From Gammaproteobacteria bacterium (GTDB lineage Bacteria > Pseudomonadota > Gammaproteobacteria > Pseudomonadales > Cellvibrionaceae): a stretch of 35,165 nucleotides of DNA. Both the position numbers and the translations under genes were made by a program. A model generated the notes under the pieces. That model searched no databases, was not told the DNA's origin, and worked only from the letters and a program-made list of their open reading frames with translations. The stretch covers positions 1 to 35,165 of the forward strand of contig SYDJ01000092.1 of the NCBI GenBank assembly GCA_005801205.1, read 5' to 3'. Of the stretch, positions 16,712 to 25,659 are shown in pieces (position 1 is the first letter of the stretch; each line of letters opens with the position of its first letter).

Positions 16712-19700
16712 TTATAGAATAATCTCACAATGCTGAGTAGCTTGCGCCAAATCTAACAACTCACGCAAAGCAACTGAAAAAACAGCAAAATCAGTTCCGC
16801 TTGCAGCTTGCAATTCATTAACCATCATTTTCCAACGATTAATTAAGGTAGATTGTTGGCTGCTCCATGAATCAAGTAAGTCAGAAATATTGGTTGAGTC
16901 ATTAGTACATTCAATCAGCGAAATGGTAAGCGAACGCAATTGCGATTCAAGATCATCCATATAGCTTTCACGCGCCATAGCTTGCCAAAAAGTCTCCACC
17001 TTCAAATTCGCAATTTGATAGGCAAACCAAGGTAAACTCAAGGTATCGCTCAGTAAAAAATACAACTGAGTCACAGCAGCAATATCACGACCACTACGTC
17101 TTGCCGCTTCTGCAACACTAAACCCAGAAAACAAATAGGATGCTGAAGACGCACGCACAATTAAATCTTGCGGCACCCCACTCTCTCGCAGGCGTTGATA
17201 TTGCCCTTGCAACTCTTCCAGCTGCCCACCCAATAAGAGGACAGGCAATTGAGCTGAAATACTAGCGACAGCTGAGCCAAAGAATTCAACTTCTACTGCA
17301 GGATCTATATTGCTGCGGCGGTTGCGCAAAAACCAACGCGTCGCACGACGCACTCGGCGCATCATATTAATCATTAGTTCATTTTGAATTCTTGCAGGCA
17401 GTTGATAATCCAGCGCCTGCAATTCCAAAATAAATTGTTCCATTTTGTACACATCACGCGCAGCAATATAAGCCTTAGCCACATCACCCACGCTTGCACC
17501 CGTTGATTCAATTAAGCGCTGTGCAAAACTAATTCCCATGTTATTGACCATGTCATTGGCAATTTGGGTTGCAACAATTTCACGTTTTAACCGATGGTTA
17601 TAGAGCTGCCCTGAAAATTCTGCAGCAATTCTTTCAGGGAATGCACCCTCCACCGCTTTGGCAACATAGGCATTGTCGGCAATATTATCTGCCGCCAAAT
17701 CTTCTTTTAACACAGCCTTGGCATAAGAAATTAAAATGGACAATTCCGGACGAGTCAGCCCCAAACTATGCGATTGACGTTCCAGCAAAATATCATCTGC
17801 GGGTAAAAACTCTAATTTTCGATTCAGCCTTTTTTGATTTTCTAAATTCGACATAAAGCGTCTATATTCTGCACCGCGCGCTAGAGATTCCACCTCAGCA
17901 ATACTAATCGCTTGAGTTTGGCGATAATTATTTTTTAATACCAAGTCCGCAATATTATCGGTCATGCTCGCCAACAATTGATTGCGTTGTTTGGATGTTA
18001 AATCACCGCTACTGACCACATCGTTTAACAGAATTTTTACATTGACTTCATGGTCACTGCAATCAACGCCACCAGCATTATCAATAAAGTCTGTATTACA
18101 AGCACCGCCATTTAGCGCGTATTCAATACGGCCTCGCTGAGTCATCCCCAAGTTGCCGCCTTCTCCAAACACTTTAGCGCGCAACTCGACGCCATTTACG
18201 CGCAAACTATCGTTAGCCTTATCGCCCACCTCCGCGTGAGTTTCATGGGATGATTTAACATAGGTACCAATTCCGCCATTCCAAATCAAATCGACCGGCG
18301 CTTTTAATAAGCTGGTCATTAATTCATTGGGCGTAAGGTGATCTTCATAGATACCAAATACTTGTTTCATCTCCGGCGTAATCACAATAGTTTTTGCATC
18401 GCGGTTAAAAATACCACCGCCCTTACTGATGAGCGCCTTATCGTAATCGGCCCACGTTGTTTTTGGTGTAGTGAATAAGCGTTGGCGCTCTACAAAACTT
18501 TTTGCAGCATCTGGCGCTGGGTCAATAAAAATATGCAAGTGGTTAAACGCTGCGACCAAACAAATATGTTCCGACAACAACATCCCGTTGCCGAATACAT
18601 CGCCCGCCATATCGCCAATCCCAACAACCGTAAAATCTTCTTGCTGAATATTGATATTTTTTTCGCGGAAATGGCGCATCACTGAAATCCACGCACCGCG
18701 CGCCGTAATTCCCATGCCTTTATGGTCATAACCTTGGCTGCCGCCAGAAGCAAAAGCATCGCCTAACCAATGGTTATATTCTGCTGAAATACTGTTAGCT
18801 ATATCAGAGAAAGTTGCCGTGCCTTTGTCTGCTGCCACCACTAAATATGGATCATCTTCATCGTAGCGTACAACACTTTTTGGCGGCACCAATTGACCTT
18901 CAACAAGGTTGTCCGTTAAATCCAATAAGCCGCGCACAAAAATTTTGTAACAGGCAATGCCTTCTTGCTGAACAGCGTCTCGCCCACCGGTTTGAGGTGG
19001 CTGTTTGCATACAAAACCGCCTTTCGCGCCATTAGGAACAATAACCGCATTTTTAACTTGCTGCGCCTTAACTAAACCTAAAACTTCAGTGCGATAGTCT
19101 TGCAAGCGATCTGACCAGCGCAATCCACCACGCGCCACTTTTCCGCCGCGCAAATGCACACCTTCCACGCGCAGCGAATACACATAAATTTCATAGAGTG
19201 GGCGGGGCTCAGGAATATCTGCAATGGAGCGAGGGCTTAATTTAATGGACAAATAATCTTTCGGATTACCGTCAGCCTGCAATTGGAAATAATTGGTGCG
19301 CAAGCTGCCATCCATTAAGGCCAAGAAACGGCGTAGTATGCGATCTTCATTGAGATTGCTAACGCCATTCAGACTCGTAAGAATATGATCGCGATATTGA
19401 TTTATATTCTCGATACGCTGTTCTTCTGAGTTATTAAAAGCAGGATCAAACTTTGTAACAAACAGCTTAGTTAATAAGCGCGCAATATCGCGCTGGCTCA
19501 CTAAAGCATTGGCGATATAATGCTCGGTAAACGTAAACAAGGTTTGGTGCATATAACTTGCGTAAGCACGCAACACAAACACTTCTCGCCAATTTAACTC
19601 TGCGCTCAGCACTAATTTATTAAAAGCATCGTTTACGGTTCGCTTATGCCAAATCGCAGAAAAGGCTTGCTGGAAAATATCCTTAACCCTGAGTACGTCA

Positions 19701-21583
19701 ATGATGCCGGGAAGACTATAACTCAATTTAAAATCATGCAGCCAGATTACTTCATCGCTTTTTTTGTGAATGGCATAAGGGTTTTCTGATAGCACGCGCA
19801 AACCTAAATTTTCTAAAAGCGGAATAATATCTGACAGCTCTATGGTTTTAGTTTTGCGAAATACTTTAAAGCGAACAATATTCGCCTCCGCACCTACCGG
19901 CTGATAAAAACTCATGGCAATATCATCGCTGGTCGCCAATTCGGCAATGGAAGCAATATCATGCACGGCCGTACGCGATTCAAAATGCTCTTTATAGGAT
20001 GACGAAAACGCATCGCGGAATTCATGCAGCAAAGTCATGGCTTTTTCTTCACCATAAGATTCAATCAGCGAACCTTGTAAATGATCTTCCCAAGAACGGG
20101 AAATTTCACGAATTTGCCGTTCAAGCTTTTCTTGGCTGTAGTCGAGAGGTAAGCGCGTATCAAGTTTAAAAACCAGATGAACCCGCGCCAAAATGGATTC
20201 GGAAAAATGTGTATTAAAATCGCATTCCGTTGAGTTAATCGCCTGCCCTATCACCGTTTGAATTCTTAAACGCATTTGCGTAGTAAACACATCTCTTGGG
20301 ATATACACCAAACAACTGACAAATTTCCCAAAGGGATCGCGCCGCATAAATAGACGTACCATATAGCGTTCGTTAATGCGTGCTATAGCTGTGACTGTAT
20401 CGAAGAGCTCTGAGCTATTACTTAAGAATAATTCATCGCGAGGGAAAGTATCTAAAATTTGCTGCAGCGCTTTGCCGTCATGACTGTGAGCACTCAAACC
20501 CGTGCGCTCAAATACTTTGCTGACTTTATTTCGGACTAATGGAATTTTACTCGGCATCATAGTGTACACACTGGAGGTGTATAAACCGAGGAAACGCTTT
20601 TCACCGATTACATCGCCCTGATCATTAAATTGCTTAACAATAATATAATCTGAATAAGCCAAACGATGAATGCGCGAACGCACCGATGATTTAGAAAACG
20701 TTAGCACTTGTGGCGCAAGATGGAAGCGCGCCATGCCAGCATTTAAATCATTTGCTTCAGCATAATTTGCCTCGCCACCTTTGTAGGCAAATACCCCTAA
20801 CCGCCTATCCACTTTCTCGCGTAAAAATTTCTTACCTTCGCGCTCACCAAATTCGTATTCGCTGTAACCTAAAAACGTAAAGTTGCTATCGCGTAGCCAC
20901 GCCAATAAGGCTTGACTCTCATTGACATTGGACACAGTAACCGATTTACTCGCATGATTTAAGTTTTCTTCTGCTGCGGCTACCGCTTGCAACATGGGTT
21001 CAAAATCGCGCACCACCACACTCAACTCTGTTAACACCGAGCACACAGTTTGAGCAATATCGTCAAGCTCATCTTTAAGCGTTAGTAAATTGATTTCCAA
21101 ATAGACGAAGGCTTCTCTTCTAGAGGCTTGCTCAAGGTTAGGAGCGTCTAAAATATCCATTAATTGATGCTTGGCATCGCGAGTAACACTGAATACCGTA
21201 CTTTTTATCGCATGAATCGCAATATTGCGGCGGTTGAGCTCAATACGAATAGAATCTACCAGAAATGGCATATCCTGTTGTTGCACCACCAATACCGTAT
21301 GCGGGCAAACCCAGCCTTCTACATCTAGTTTGGGGTTAATTAAACTGACCTTGGGCTGTGCGCCGTCAAAATGCTGAATGTATCGCCACCACTGATAGAC
21401 ACTGCCAAACACATCGCCTAAATAACGACCAGCCAGCTCATCTAGCGGAAAGCGCGAAAAATAGTATTCCGTGAATTTAATGAATCCCTGTAGTTCACTC
21501 GCTGGGATTTTTTCGCTTGCAAACAGCCGTAAATCTTGCACAAACGCGGCTATGTCTTGTGAGGCAACTAATTGACTATTCAC
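16712..21583 (-). CDS. gdhB: NAD-specific glutamate dehydrogenase, large (GdhB/L-GDH180-type)
   Basis: A 1623-residue enzyme that oxidatively deaminates glutamate to 2-oxoglutarate, producing NADH and ammonia. Length and motifs fit the roughly 180-kDa bacterial NAD-GDH family. The first 700 or so residues are regulatory ACT-like modules. The catalytic core (about 770-1200) shows LRGGKVARGGLRWSDR, the lysine-bearing VPNGAKGGFVCKQ, and the nucleotide-binding VVGIGDMAGDVFGNGML, then WNGGIGTYVKSS and NAGGVDCSDHEVN. The helical C-terminal domain follows. Translation starts at GTG 21583 with AAGGAG seven nt upstream. The upstream region carries tandem repeats and a hairpin (21721-21816) that may be part of its leader. 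A chemoreceptor gene follows 39 bp downstream. Confidence 0.97.
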   Translation of the reverse strand: MNSQLVASQDIAAFVQDLRLFASEKIPASELQGFIKFTEYYFSRFPLDELAGRYLGDVFGSVYQWWRYIQHFDGAQPKVSLINPKLDVEGWVCPHTVLVVQQQDMPFLVDSIRIELNRRNIAIHAIKSTVFSVTRDAKHQLMDILDAPNLEQASRREAFVYLEINLLTLKDELDDIAQTVCSVLTELSVVVRDFEPMLQAVAAAEENLNHASKSVTVSNVNESQALLAWLRDSNFTFLGYSEYEFGEREGKKFLREKVDRRLGVFAYKGGEANYAEANDLNAGMARFHLAPQVLTFSKSSVRSRIHRLAYSDYIIVKQFNDQGDVIGEKRFLGLYTSSVYTMMPSKIPLVRNKVSKVFERTGLSAHSHDGKALQQILDTFPRDELFLSNSSELFDTVTAIARINERYMVRLFMRRDPFGKFVSCLVYIPRDVFTTQMRLRIQTVIGQAINSTECDFNTHFSESILARVHLVFKLDTRLPLDYSQEKLERQIREISRSWEDHLQGSLIESYGEEKAMTLLHEFRDAFSSSYKEHFESRTAVHDIASIAELATSDDIAMSFYQPVGAEANIVRFKVFRKTKTIELSDIIPLLENLGLRVLSENPYAIHKKSDEVIWLHDFKLSYSLPGIIDVLRVKDIFQQAFSAIWHKRTVNDAFNKLVLSAELNWREVFVLRAYASYMHQTLFTFTEHYIANALVSQRDIARLLTKLFVTKFDPAFNNSEEQRIENINQYRDHILTSLNGVSNLNEDRILRRFLALMDGSLRTNYFQLQADGNPKDYLSIKLSPRSIADIPEPRPLYEIYVYSLRVEGVHLRGGKVARGGLRWSDRLQDYRTEVLGLVKAQQVKNAVIVPNGAKGGFVCKQPPQTGGRDAVQQEGIACYKIFVRGLLDLTDNLVEGQLVPPKSVVRYDEDDPYLVVAADKGTATFSDIANSISAEYNHWLGDAFASGGSQGYDHKGMGITARGAWISVMRHFREKNINIQQEDFTVVGIGDMAGDVFGNGMLLSEHICLVAAFNHLHIFIDPAPDAAKSFVERQRLFTTPKTTWADYDKALISKGGGIFNRDAKTIVITPEMKQVFGIYEDHLTPNELMTSLLKAPVDLIWNGGIGTYVKSSHETHAEVGDKANDSLRVNGVELRAKVFGEGGNLGMTQRGRIEYALNGGACNTDFIDNAGGVDCSDHEVNVKILLNDVVSSGDLTSKQRNQLLASMTDNIADLVLKNNYRQTQAISIAEVESLARGAEYRRFMSNLENQKRLNRKLEFLPADDILLERQSHSLGLTRPELSILISYAKAVLKEDLAADNIADNAYVAKAVEGAFPERIAAEFSGQLYNHRLKREIVATQIANDMVNNMGISFAQRLIESTGASVGDVAKAYIAARDVYKMEQFILELQALDYQLPARIQNELMINMMRRVRRATRWFLRNRRSNIDPAVEVEFFGSAVASISAQLPVLLLGGQLEELQGQYQRLRESGVPQDLIVRASSASYLFSGFSVAEAARRSGRDIAAVTQLYFLLSDTLSLPWFAYQIANLKVETFWQAMARESYMDDLESQLRSLTISLIECTNDSTNISDLLDSWSSQQSTLINRWKMMVNELQAASGTDFAVFSVALRELLDLAQATQHCEIIL

Positions 21584-21720
21584 ACGTAAACTCCTTGCAA
21601 ACCTAATGGATTAAAACAGCGTATTATTCACGCAATTGCTTTAAGACTAGCCCATAAATAGGCATTCAGCCGATTCACTGCCCCGCGCAGGCTATAAATG
21701 TGAAATTCAGTGCGCATTCG

Positions 21721-21795
21721 TTCTTGATAAAACAAATGGACTCTTGAAAAACAAACCGGCTCTTGAAAAACAAACTGGCTCTTGAAAAAAAAGGA
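21721..21795. repeat. Tandem 19-bp repeats upstream of gdhB
   Basis: Copies of CTCTTGAAAAACAAACYGG lie head to tail: a degenerate one at 21721-21740, two near-perfect ones at 21741-21759 and 21760-21778, and a partial one from 21779. They sit between the divergent gdhB and moxR genes. The rest of the 21584-21911 gap shows no credible gene. Confidence 0.85.
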
Positions 21796-21816
21796 ACTGC
21801 CACCAAATGTGGCAGT
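21783..21816 (-). terminator. Terminator-like hairpin in the gdhB/moxR intergenic region
   Basis: ACTGCCAC (21796-21803) and GTGGCAGT (21809-21816) form a perfect 8-bp stem with loop CAAAT. On the minus strand it is followed by TCC and an 8-nt T-run, the form of an intrinsic terminator. It lies about 200 nt before the gdhB start in the gdhB direction, so it may end leftward transcripts from the moxR side or attenuate gdhB. Confidence 0.6.
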
Positions 21817-21911
21817 CTATGCGCCGCAACTAGATTTAAATGACGCATTAATCTAGTGCCCTTAGTTCTCAATTTTTTATTATTTGATTCAACCTGAAGG
21901 CAATGTTGTGT

Positions 21912-22871
21912 ATGAGTAATTTCCAGCAAATCCAAACCCTAAAGCTCTGGATGAATGATCAAATCATTGGCCAAGAACACTTGGTTGAGCGTTTATTGAT
22001 CGCTCTTTTGGCGGATGGTCACTTATTGGTCGAAGGCGCGCCCGGTTTGGCCAAAACCAAAGCCATTAAAACCTTGGCGCAGGCTATTGAAGGGGATTTT
22101 CACCGCATTCAATTTACCCCCGACTTATTACCCTCAGATGTCACGGGTACAGACATCTACCGCCCTCAGCAAGGTACCTTCGAATTCCAACCAGGGCCGA
22201 TTTTTCATAACTTGGTACTCGCAGACGAAATTAACCGCGCGCCCGCCAAAGTTCAGTCGGCCTTGTTAGAAGCTATGGCCGAGCGCCAAGTGAGCGTGGG
22301 CAGTAAAACCTACCCTCTTCCTGCTTTATTTATGGTGATGGCAACCCAGAACCCCATCGAACAGGAAGGTACTTACCCGCTGCCAGAAGCTCAGCTCGAC
22401 CGTTTCTTGCTGCATGTGAATGTGGATTATCCCGATGTCGCCGCTGAGCGCCGAATTTTGCAACTGGTGCGCAATGAAGCTGCTGCTGTGCCAAGCGCAA
22501 CCCCAGCCACCATTACCCAAACCACACTGATGGCCGCGCGCAAAGAAATTCTTGAGTTGCACATGGCAGAAAGCGTTGAGGAATATATCGTTCAATTAAT
22601 TAACGCTACCCGCCGACCAGCACATTACAGCGCAGACTTGGGCGAGATGTTGGAATACGGCGCAAGCCCGCGCGGCACTATTGCGCTCGACCGCTGCGCA
22701 CGTGCTTATGCATGGTTACAAGGTAAAGATTTTGTCAGCCCCGATGATGTGCAGGCGGTGATTCACGATTGCTTGCGCCACCGTTTGATTTTGAGTTTTG
22801 AAGCCGAAGCAAGTGGTATCAATAGCGATAAAGTTATCGACCAGCTCTTAAGTGCTGTGCCTTTATCGTAA
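21912..22871 (+). CDS. MoxR-family AAA+ ATPase
   Basis: A roughly 319-residue AAA+ ATPase of the MoxR family, thought to act as a chaperone for VWA-domain partners or metal insertion. Walker A is LVEGAPGLAKTKAIK, Walker B LVLADEINRAPAKVQSALLE, sensor 1 VMATQNPIEQEGTYPLPEAQ, and arginine-finger region LDRFLLHV; the C-terminal lid includes YGASPRGTIALDRCARAYA. ATG 21912 is chosen; an in-frame ATG at 21903 is only 2 nt from the GAAGG ribosome-binding sequence (21896-21900), while 21912 is 11 nt away and TTG 21906 is 5 nt away, so the exact start is unsure. It is the first gene of the MoxR/Bat operon, but a palindromic element separates it from the next gene. Confidence 0.95.
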   Translation: MSNFQQIQTLKLWMNDQIIGQEHLVERLLIALLADGHLLVEGAPGLAKTKAIKTLAQAIEGDFHRIQFTPDLLPSDVTGTDIYRPQQGTFEFQPGPIFHNLVLADEINRAPAKVQSALLEAMAERQVSVGSKTYPLPALFMVMATQNPIEQEGTYPLPEAQLDRFLLHVNVDYPDVAAERRILQLVRNEAAAVPSATPATITQTTLMAARKEILELHMAESVEEYIVQLINATRRPAHYSADLGEMLEYGASPRGTIALDRCARAYAWLQGKDFVSPDDVQAVIHDCLRHRLILSFEAEASGINSDKVIDQLLSAVPLS

Positions 22872-22914
22872 AGAGTTATCATCAAACAAGAATGAACTCG
22901 CACAACCTTGTGTA

Positions 22915-23018
22915 TCGCAAGCACCGCTTTATGATCCGAAAACGCATAAATACGTCCATGTAGCTCCCTGTCGGCATCCATGCCTTTAGGGTTTCGGATC
23001 ATAAATCGGTGCTCGCTC
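22915..23018. repeat. Palindromic intergenic element between moxR and the DUF58 gene
   Basis: A 21-bp inverted repeat (22921-22941 and 22992-23012, one mismatch; weaker pairing continues outward) encloses a nested hairpin: CCCT 22966-22969 with AGGG 22988-22991, and GGCAT 22973-22977 with ATGCC 22980-22984. The whole thus folds as a long, branched stem on either strand. It has no coding potential and resembles REP/MITE-type intergenic elements. It occupies about half of the 207-bp gap inside an otherwise tightly packed operon. Confidence 0.75.
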
Positions 23019-23078
23019 TGAAACATTGTCGCGCGTGAACGTTTTTTTAAGCATATTGAATGTAAGACCTAAATAACT

Positions 23079-24038
23079 ATGCAGCAATCCGGTTTAAAAA
23101 TAAGCGAGCAGTTAGCGCAGCTAAATCCCAAAGGCGCTTATGTAGATTTAAGCAGTCTTTTGCGTGTGCGTTTCGCCGCACAGGATTTACGTTTGTTTGT
23201 AAAACGCGCCGTAAAGAGCCAACTCAACGGCGCAGAACGCACGCGTTTTCGCGGGCGCGGAATGGATTTTGAAGAAGTGCGTTTGTACCAAGCTGGTGAC
23301 GATGTACGCAGCATTGATTGGCGAGTAACCGCACGCACACAAGTACCTCATACCAAATTGTATCGCGAAGAACGCGAGCGCCCGGTGTTTGTATTGGTGG
23401 ATCAACGTGCGCCTATGTTCTTTGGCAGTCAGCGCTGTTTTAAATCGGTGTTGGCTGCACATATAGCCGCGAACTTAGCCTGGGCTGCGTTGAATAATAG
23501 CGATCGTATTGGCGGCTTAATTTTTGGCGATGCTGCACACCGCGATATTCGCCCGCGTCGCAGCAAACATGCGGTCTTGGAATTGTTGCATCAACTGCAA
23601 GAATTTAATCAGCAATTGCAATCGCCCATTGCCGCACTCAATAGCAAAAGCTTAAGCGCATTACTCAACGATGCCCGCCGCATTGCCAAACCCGGTTGCG
23701 CTTTATTTATTGTGAGTGACTTTCATGATTACGATCAAAGCTGCGAGCAACAACTATTTGAGCTGGCGCGGCATACGGATGTTACGCTCATTCATGTGTT
23801 TGATCCTTTAGAAAAGCAGCTGCAAAGTAATGCACGCTTAACTGTAAGCGATGGCACTGCCCGCTTGCAATTACCAACGGATGAAACGCGCTTTCAACAG
23901 GCTTATCAAACCGCATACAGCAGTCGCTTAGCGTTTTTAACACGCAGCACAAAACGCTTGGCGATCCCCCTACTTTCTTATGCAACCACCGACAACCTGC
24001 AGCAATTATTGCGCGAACGATTTGCAGCGAGAAAATAA
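23079..24038 (+). CDS. DUF58 domain protein (VWA-like) of the MoxR/Bat operon
   Basis: A 319-residue cytoplasmic protein of the DUF58 family, regularly encoded beside MoxR. The hallmark is visible at about residues 49-100: RFRGRGMDFEEVRLYQAGDD, then VRSIDWRVTARTQVPHTKLY and ERERPVFVLVD, leading into a VWA-like fold. The C-terminal half contains LFIVSDFHDY and a domain resembling a Rossmann-type strand order. Its biochemical role is not established; it is a candidate MoxR client or adaptor. The start ATG 23079 has only a weak ribosome-binding site. The next gene begins 6 bp after its stop. Confidence 0.93.
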   Translation: MQQSGLKISEQLAQLNPKGAYVDLSSLLRVRFAAQDLRLFVKRAVKSQLNGAERTRFRGRGMDFEEVRLYQAGDDVRSIDWRVTARTQVPHTKLYREERERPVFVLVDQRAPMFFGSQRCFKSVLAAHIAANLAWAALNNSDRIGGLIFGDAAHRDIRPRRSKHAVLELLHQLQEFNQQLQSPIAALNSKSLSALLNDARRIAKPGCALFIVSDFHDYDQSCEQQLFELARHTDVTLIHVFDPLEKQLQSNARLTVSDGTARLQLPTDETRFQQAYQTAYSSRLAFLTRSTKRLAIPLLSYATTDNLQQLLRERFAARK

Positions 24039-24044
24039 CCGCTT

Positions 24045-24632
24045 ATGAATTCACAAGATCCATCTCAAACTTCTATGCAACCAACTAACGCTAGCGCACC
24101 AGATCCTTTGGCAGAACTGCAGGATATTCATTTACCCGCAGAAATTGGCCTGTGGCCGCCCGCTTGGGGCTGGTGGCTATTGCTACTGGTTGTTATTGTT
24201 TGTGTAGCATCGTTAGTATTTTTTATTAAGCGTAACAAATCGCGCAATGCCTATCGTGCACTCGCTATTGCCGAATTAAATACAAGCTTTAAGCAACACA
24301 GTGACGAACAAAACTCAGAATACTTGCAAGCCCTGAGCGTTATTTTAAGGCGTACAGCGCTGAGTGGATTTGGCAATCAATTTAATGCCAGCTTAAAAGG
24401 CCATGATTTTTTGCAATGGCTAGATGAGCAATGTACAAAAACCCATTCGCAATTTAGCCAAGGTGTAGGTACAGCGCTATTGATTGGCCCTTATCAAAAG
24501 AATCCAGAGTTTGATCGCATTGCGCTGCACCAGCTGAGTCTTTTATGGATTAAAGAACATCGTAATCAATGGCAGCGCACCAAAAAATCTAAAGAAATTA
24601 AAAAGAACAGCGAGGCCGAGCATCATGTTTGA
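24045..24632 (+). CDS. DUF4381 membrane protein of the MoxR/Bat operon
   Basis: A 195-residue protein with a Pro/Ala-rich N-terminus, then DIHLPAEIGLWPPAWGWWLL, the characteristic opening of DUF4381, and one transmembrane helix (about 43-64) followed by basic residues KRNKSRNAYR, placing the C-terminal helical domain in the cytoplasm. That domain has ILRRTALSGFG and GHDFLQWLDEQ. Function is unknown; the gene is regularly found between the DUF58 and VWA genes. It overlaps the next gene by 8 bp, consistent with translational coupling. Confidence 0.9.
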   Translation: MNSQDPSQTSMQPTNASAPDPLAELQDIHLPAEIGLWPPAWGWWLLLLVVIVCVASLVFFIKRNKSRNAYRALAIAELNTSFKQHSDEQNSEYLQALSVILRRTALSGFGNQFNASLKGHDFLQWLDEQCTKTHSQFSQGVGTALLIGPYQKNPEFDRIALHQLSLLWIKEHRNQWQRTKKSKEIKKNSEAEHHV

Positions 24633-25659
24633 ATTGCAATGGCCATGGTTATTGGCGCTTTTACCCTTACCCTTATTGGTTATGCTATTGCCGGCACAAA
24701 AAAAAGAAGATGCCGCTTTGCGTGTACCTTTTTTTGCGCAAGTAAAAACCTTGGAAACGCAAACCCATTCTCTGCGCTCCAAAAAATTGGCTAGTGCTTT
24801 TTTACTTTGGTTAATTTGGGCTGGCTTAGTGCTCGCCGCTGCCAACCCACAGTGGATTGGCGAACCGATTAGTATGCCGAACAGTGGCCGAGATTTATTA
24901 GTCGCAGTAGATATTTCCGGCAGTATGAAAATCAACGACATGAAATACCAAGGTGAATCCATCCAGCGCGTGGATGCCGTAAAAATGGTGGTTGGCGATT
25001 TTGTAAAAAATCGCAAGAGTGACCGCTTGGGATTGGTGCTATTTGGTACTCAAGCTTATCTACAAGCGCCACTAACTTATGATCGCCAAACCGTAAATAC
25101 TTTATTGCAAGAAGCCCAACTTGGTTTTGCTGGTGAGCAAACTGCGATTGGCGATGCTATTGGTCTTGCGATAAAACGTTTACGTGCTCGCCCCGATACA
25201 CAGCGTGTATTAATTGTCTTAACCGATGGCGCTAATACTGCCGGCGAACTTGAGCCGATTAAAGCGGCAGAGCTAGCTGAAAAAGAACACGTGAAAATTT
25301 ACACCATAGGTTTTGGTGCAGATGAAATGGTTGTAGATAACGGCTTCTTCGGCTCGCGCCGAGTGAACCCATCGGCAGATTTAGATGAACCCACTATGCG
25401 TGCCATTGCCGAAAAAACCGGCGGCCAATATTTTCGCGCACGCAATTTAGAGGAGCTGCATGAAATTCACCAAACCTTAAATCGTTTGGAGCCAATAGAA
25501 TCTGAAGAAGAAAAATTCCGCCCCATAAAAAGTTTATTTTATTATCCCTTAGCAGCCGCGCTATTGCTTAGTCTCCTTTGGGCATTCACGTCTGTAATAC
25601 GCCACAACATTAACAAAAGCGCCAATCAACTGGCCAACAAACAAGGAGTTGCATCTTGA
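24625..25659 (+). CDS. BatA-like VWA membrane protein
   Basis: A 344-residue inner-membrane protein with two N-terminal helices (about 6-23 and 57-73), a von Willebrand A domain (about 88-285) and a C-terminal helix (about 305-328). The MIDAS metal site is intact: VAVDISGSM (DxSxS at 96-100) and the later LTDGAN motif, with QTAIGDAIGLAIK supplying the Thr. This is the BatA type found in aerotolerance (Bat) and MoxR operons, where it is proposed to form an envelope protein complex with BatB and MoxR. It overlaps its neighbours on both sides (8 bp and 4 bp). Confidence 0.94.
   Translation: MFELQWPWLLALLPLPLLVMLLPAQKKEDAALRVPFFAQVKTLETQTHSLRSKKLASAFLLWLIWAGLVLAAANPQWIGEPISMPNSGRDLLVAVDISGSMKINDMKYQGESIQRVDAVKMVVGDFVKNRKSDRLGLVLFGTQAYLQAPLTYDRQTVNTLLQEAQLGFAGEQTAIGDAIGLAIKRLRARPDTQRVLIVLTDGANTAGELEPIKAAELAEKEHVKIYTIGFGADEMVVDNGFFGSRRVNPSADLDEPTMRAIAEKTGGQYFRARNLEELHEIHQTLNRLEPIESEEEKFRPIKSLFYYPLAAALLLSLLWAFTSVIRHNINKSANQLANKQGVAS

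Noticed and set aside
21721-21795. Tandem repeats as a possible CRISPR fragment
   Set aside because: The 19-bp units are directly adjacent with no unique spacers and there are no cas genes.
21675-21935. 86-residue minus-strand open frame upstream of gdhB
   Set aside because: It is made largely of the translated 19-bp repeats and the hairpin, overlaps the moxR start, and has no recognisable protein features.
22015-22269. 84-residue plus-strand frame inside moxR
   Set aside because: It is an out-of-frame read of the Walker A to Walker B region of the ATPase gene.
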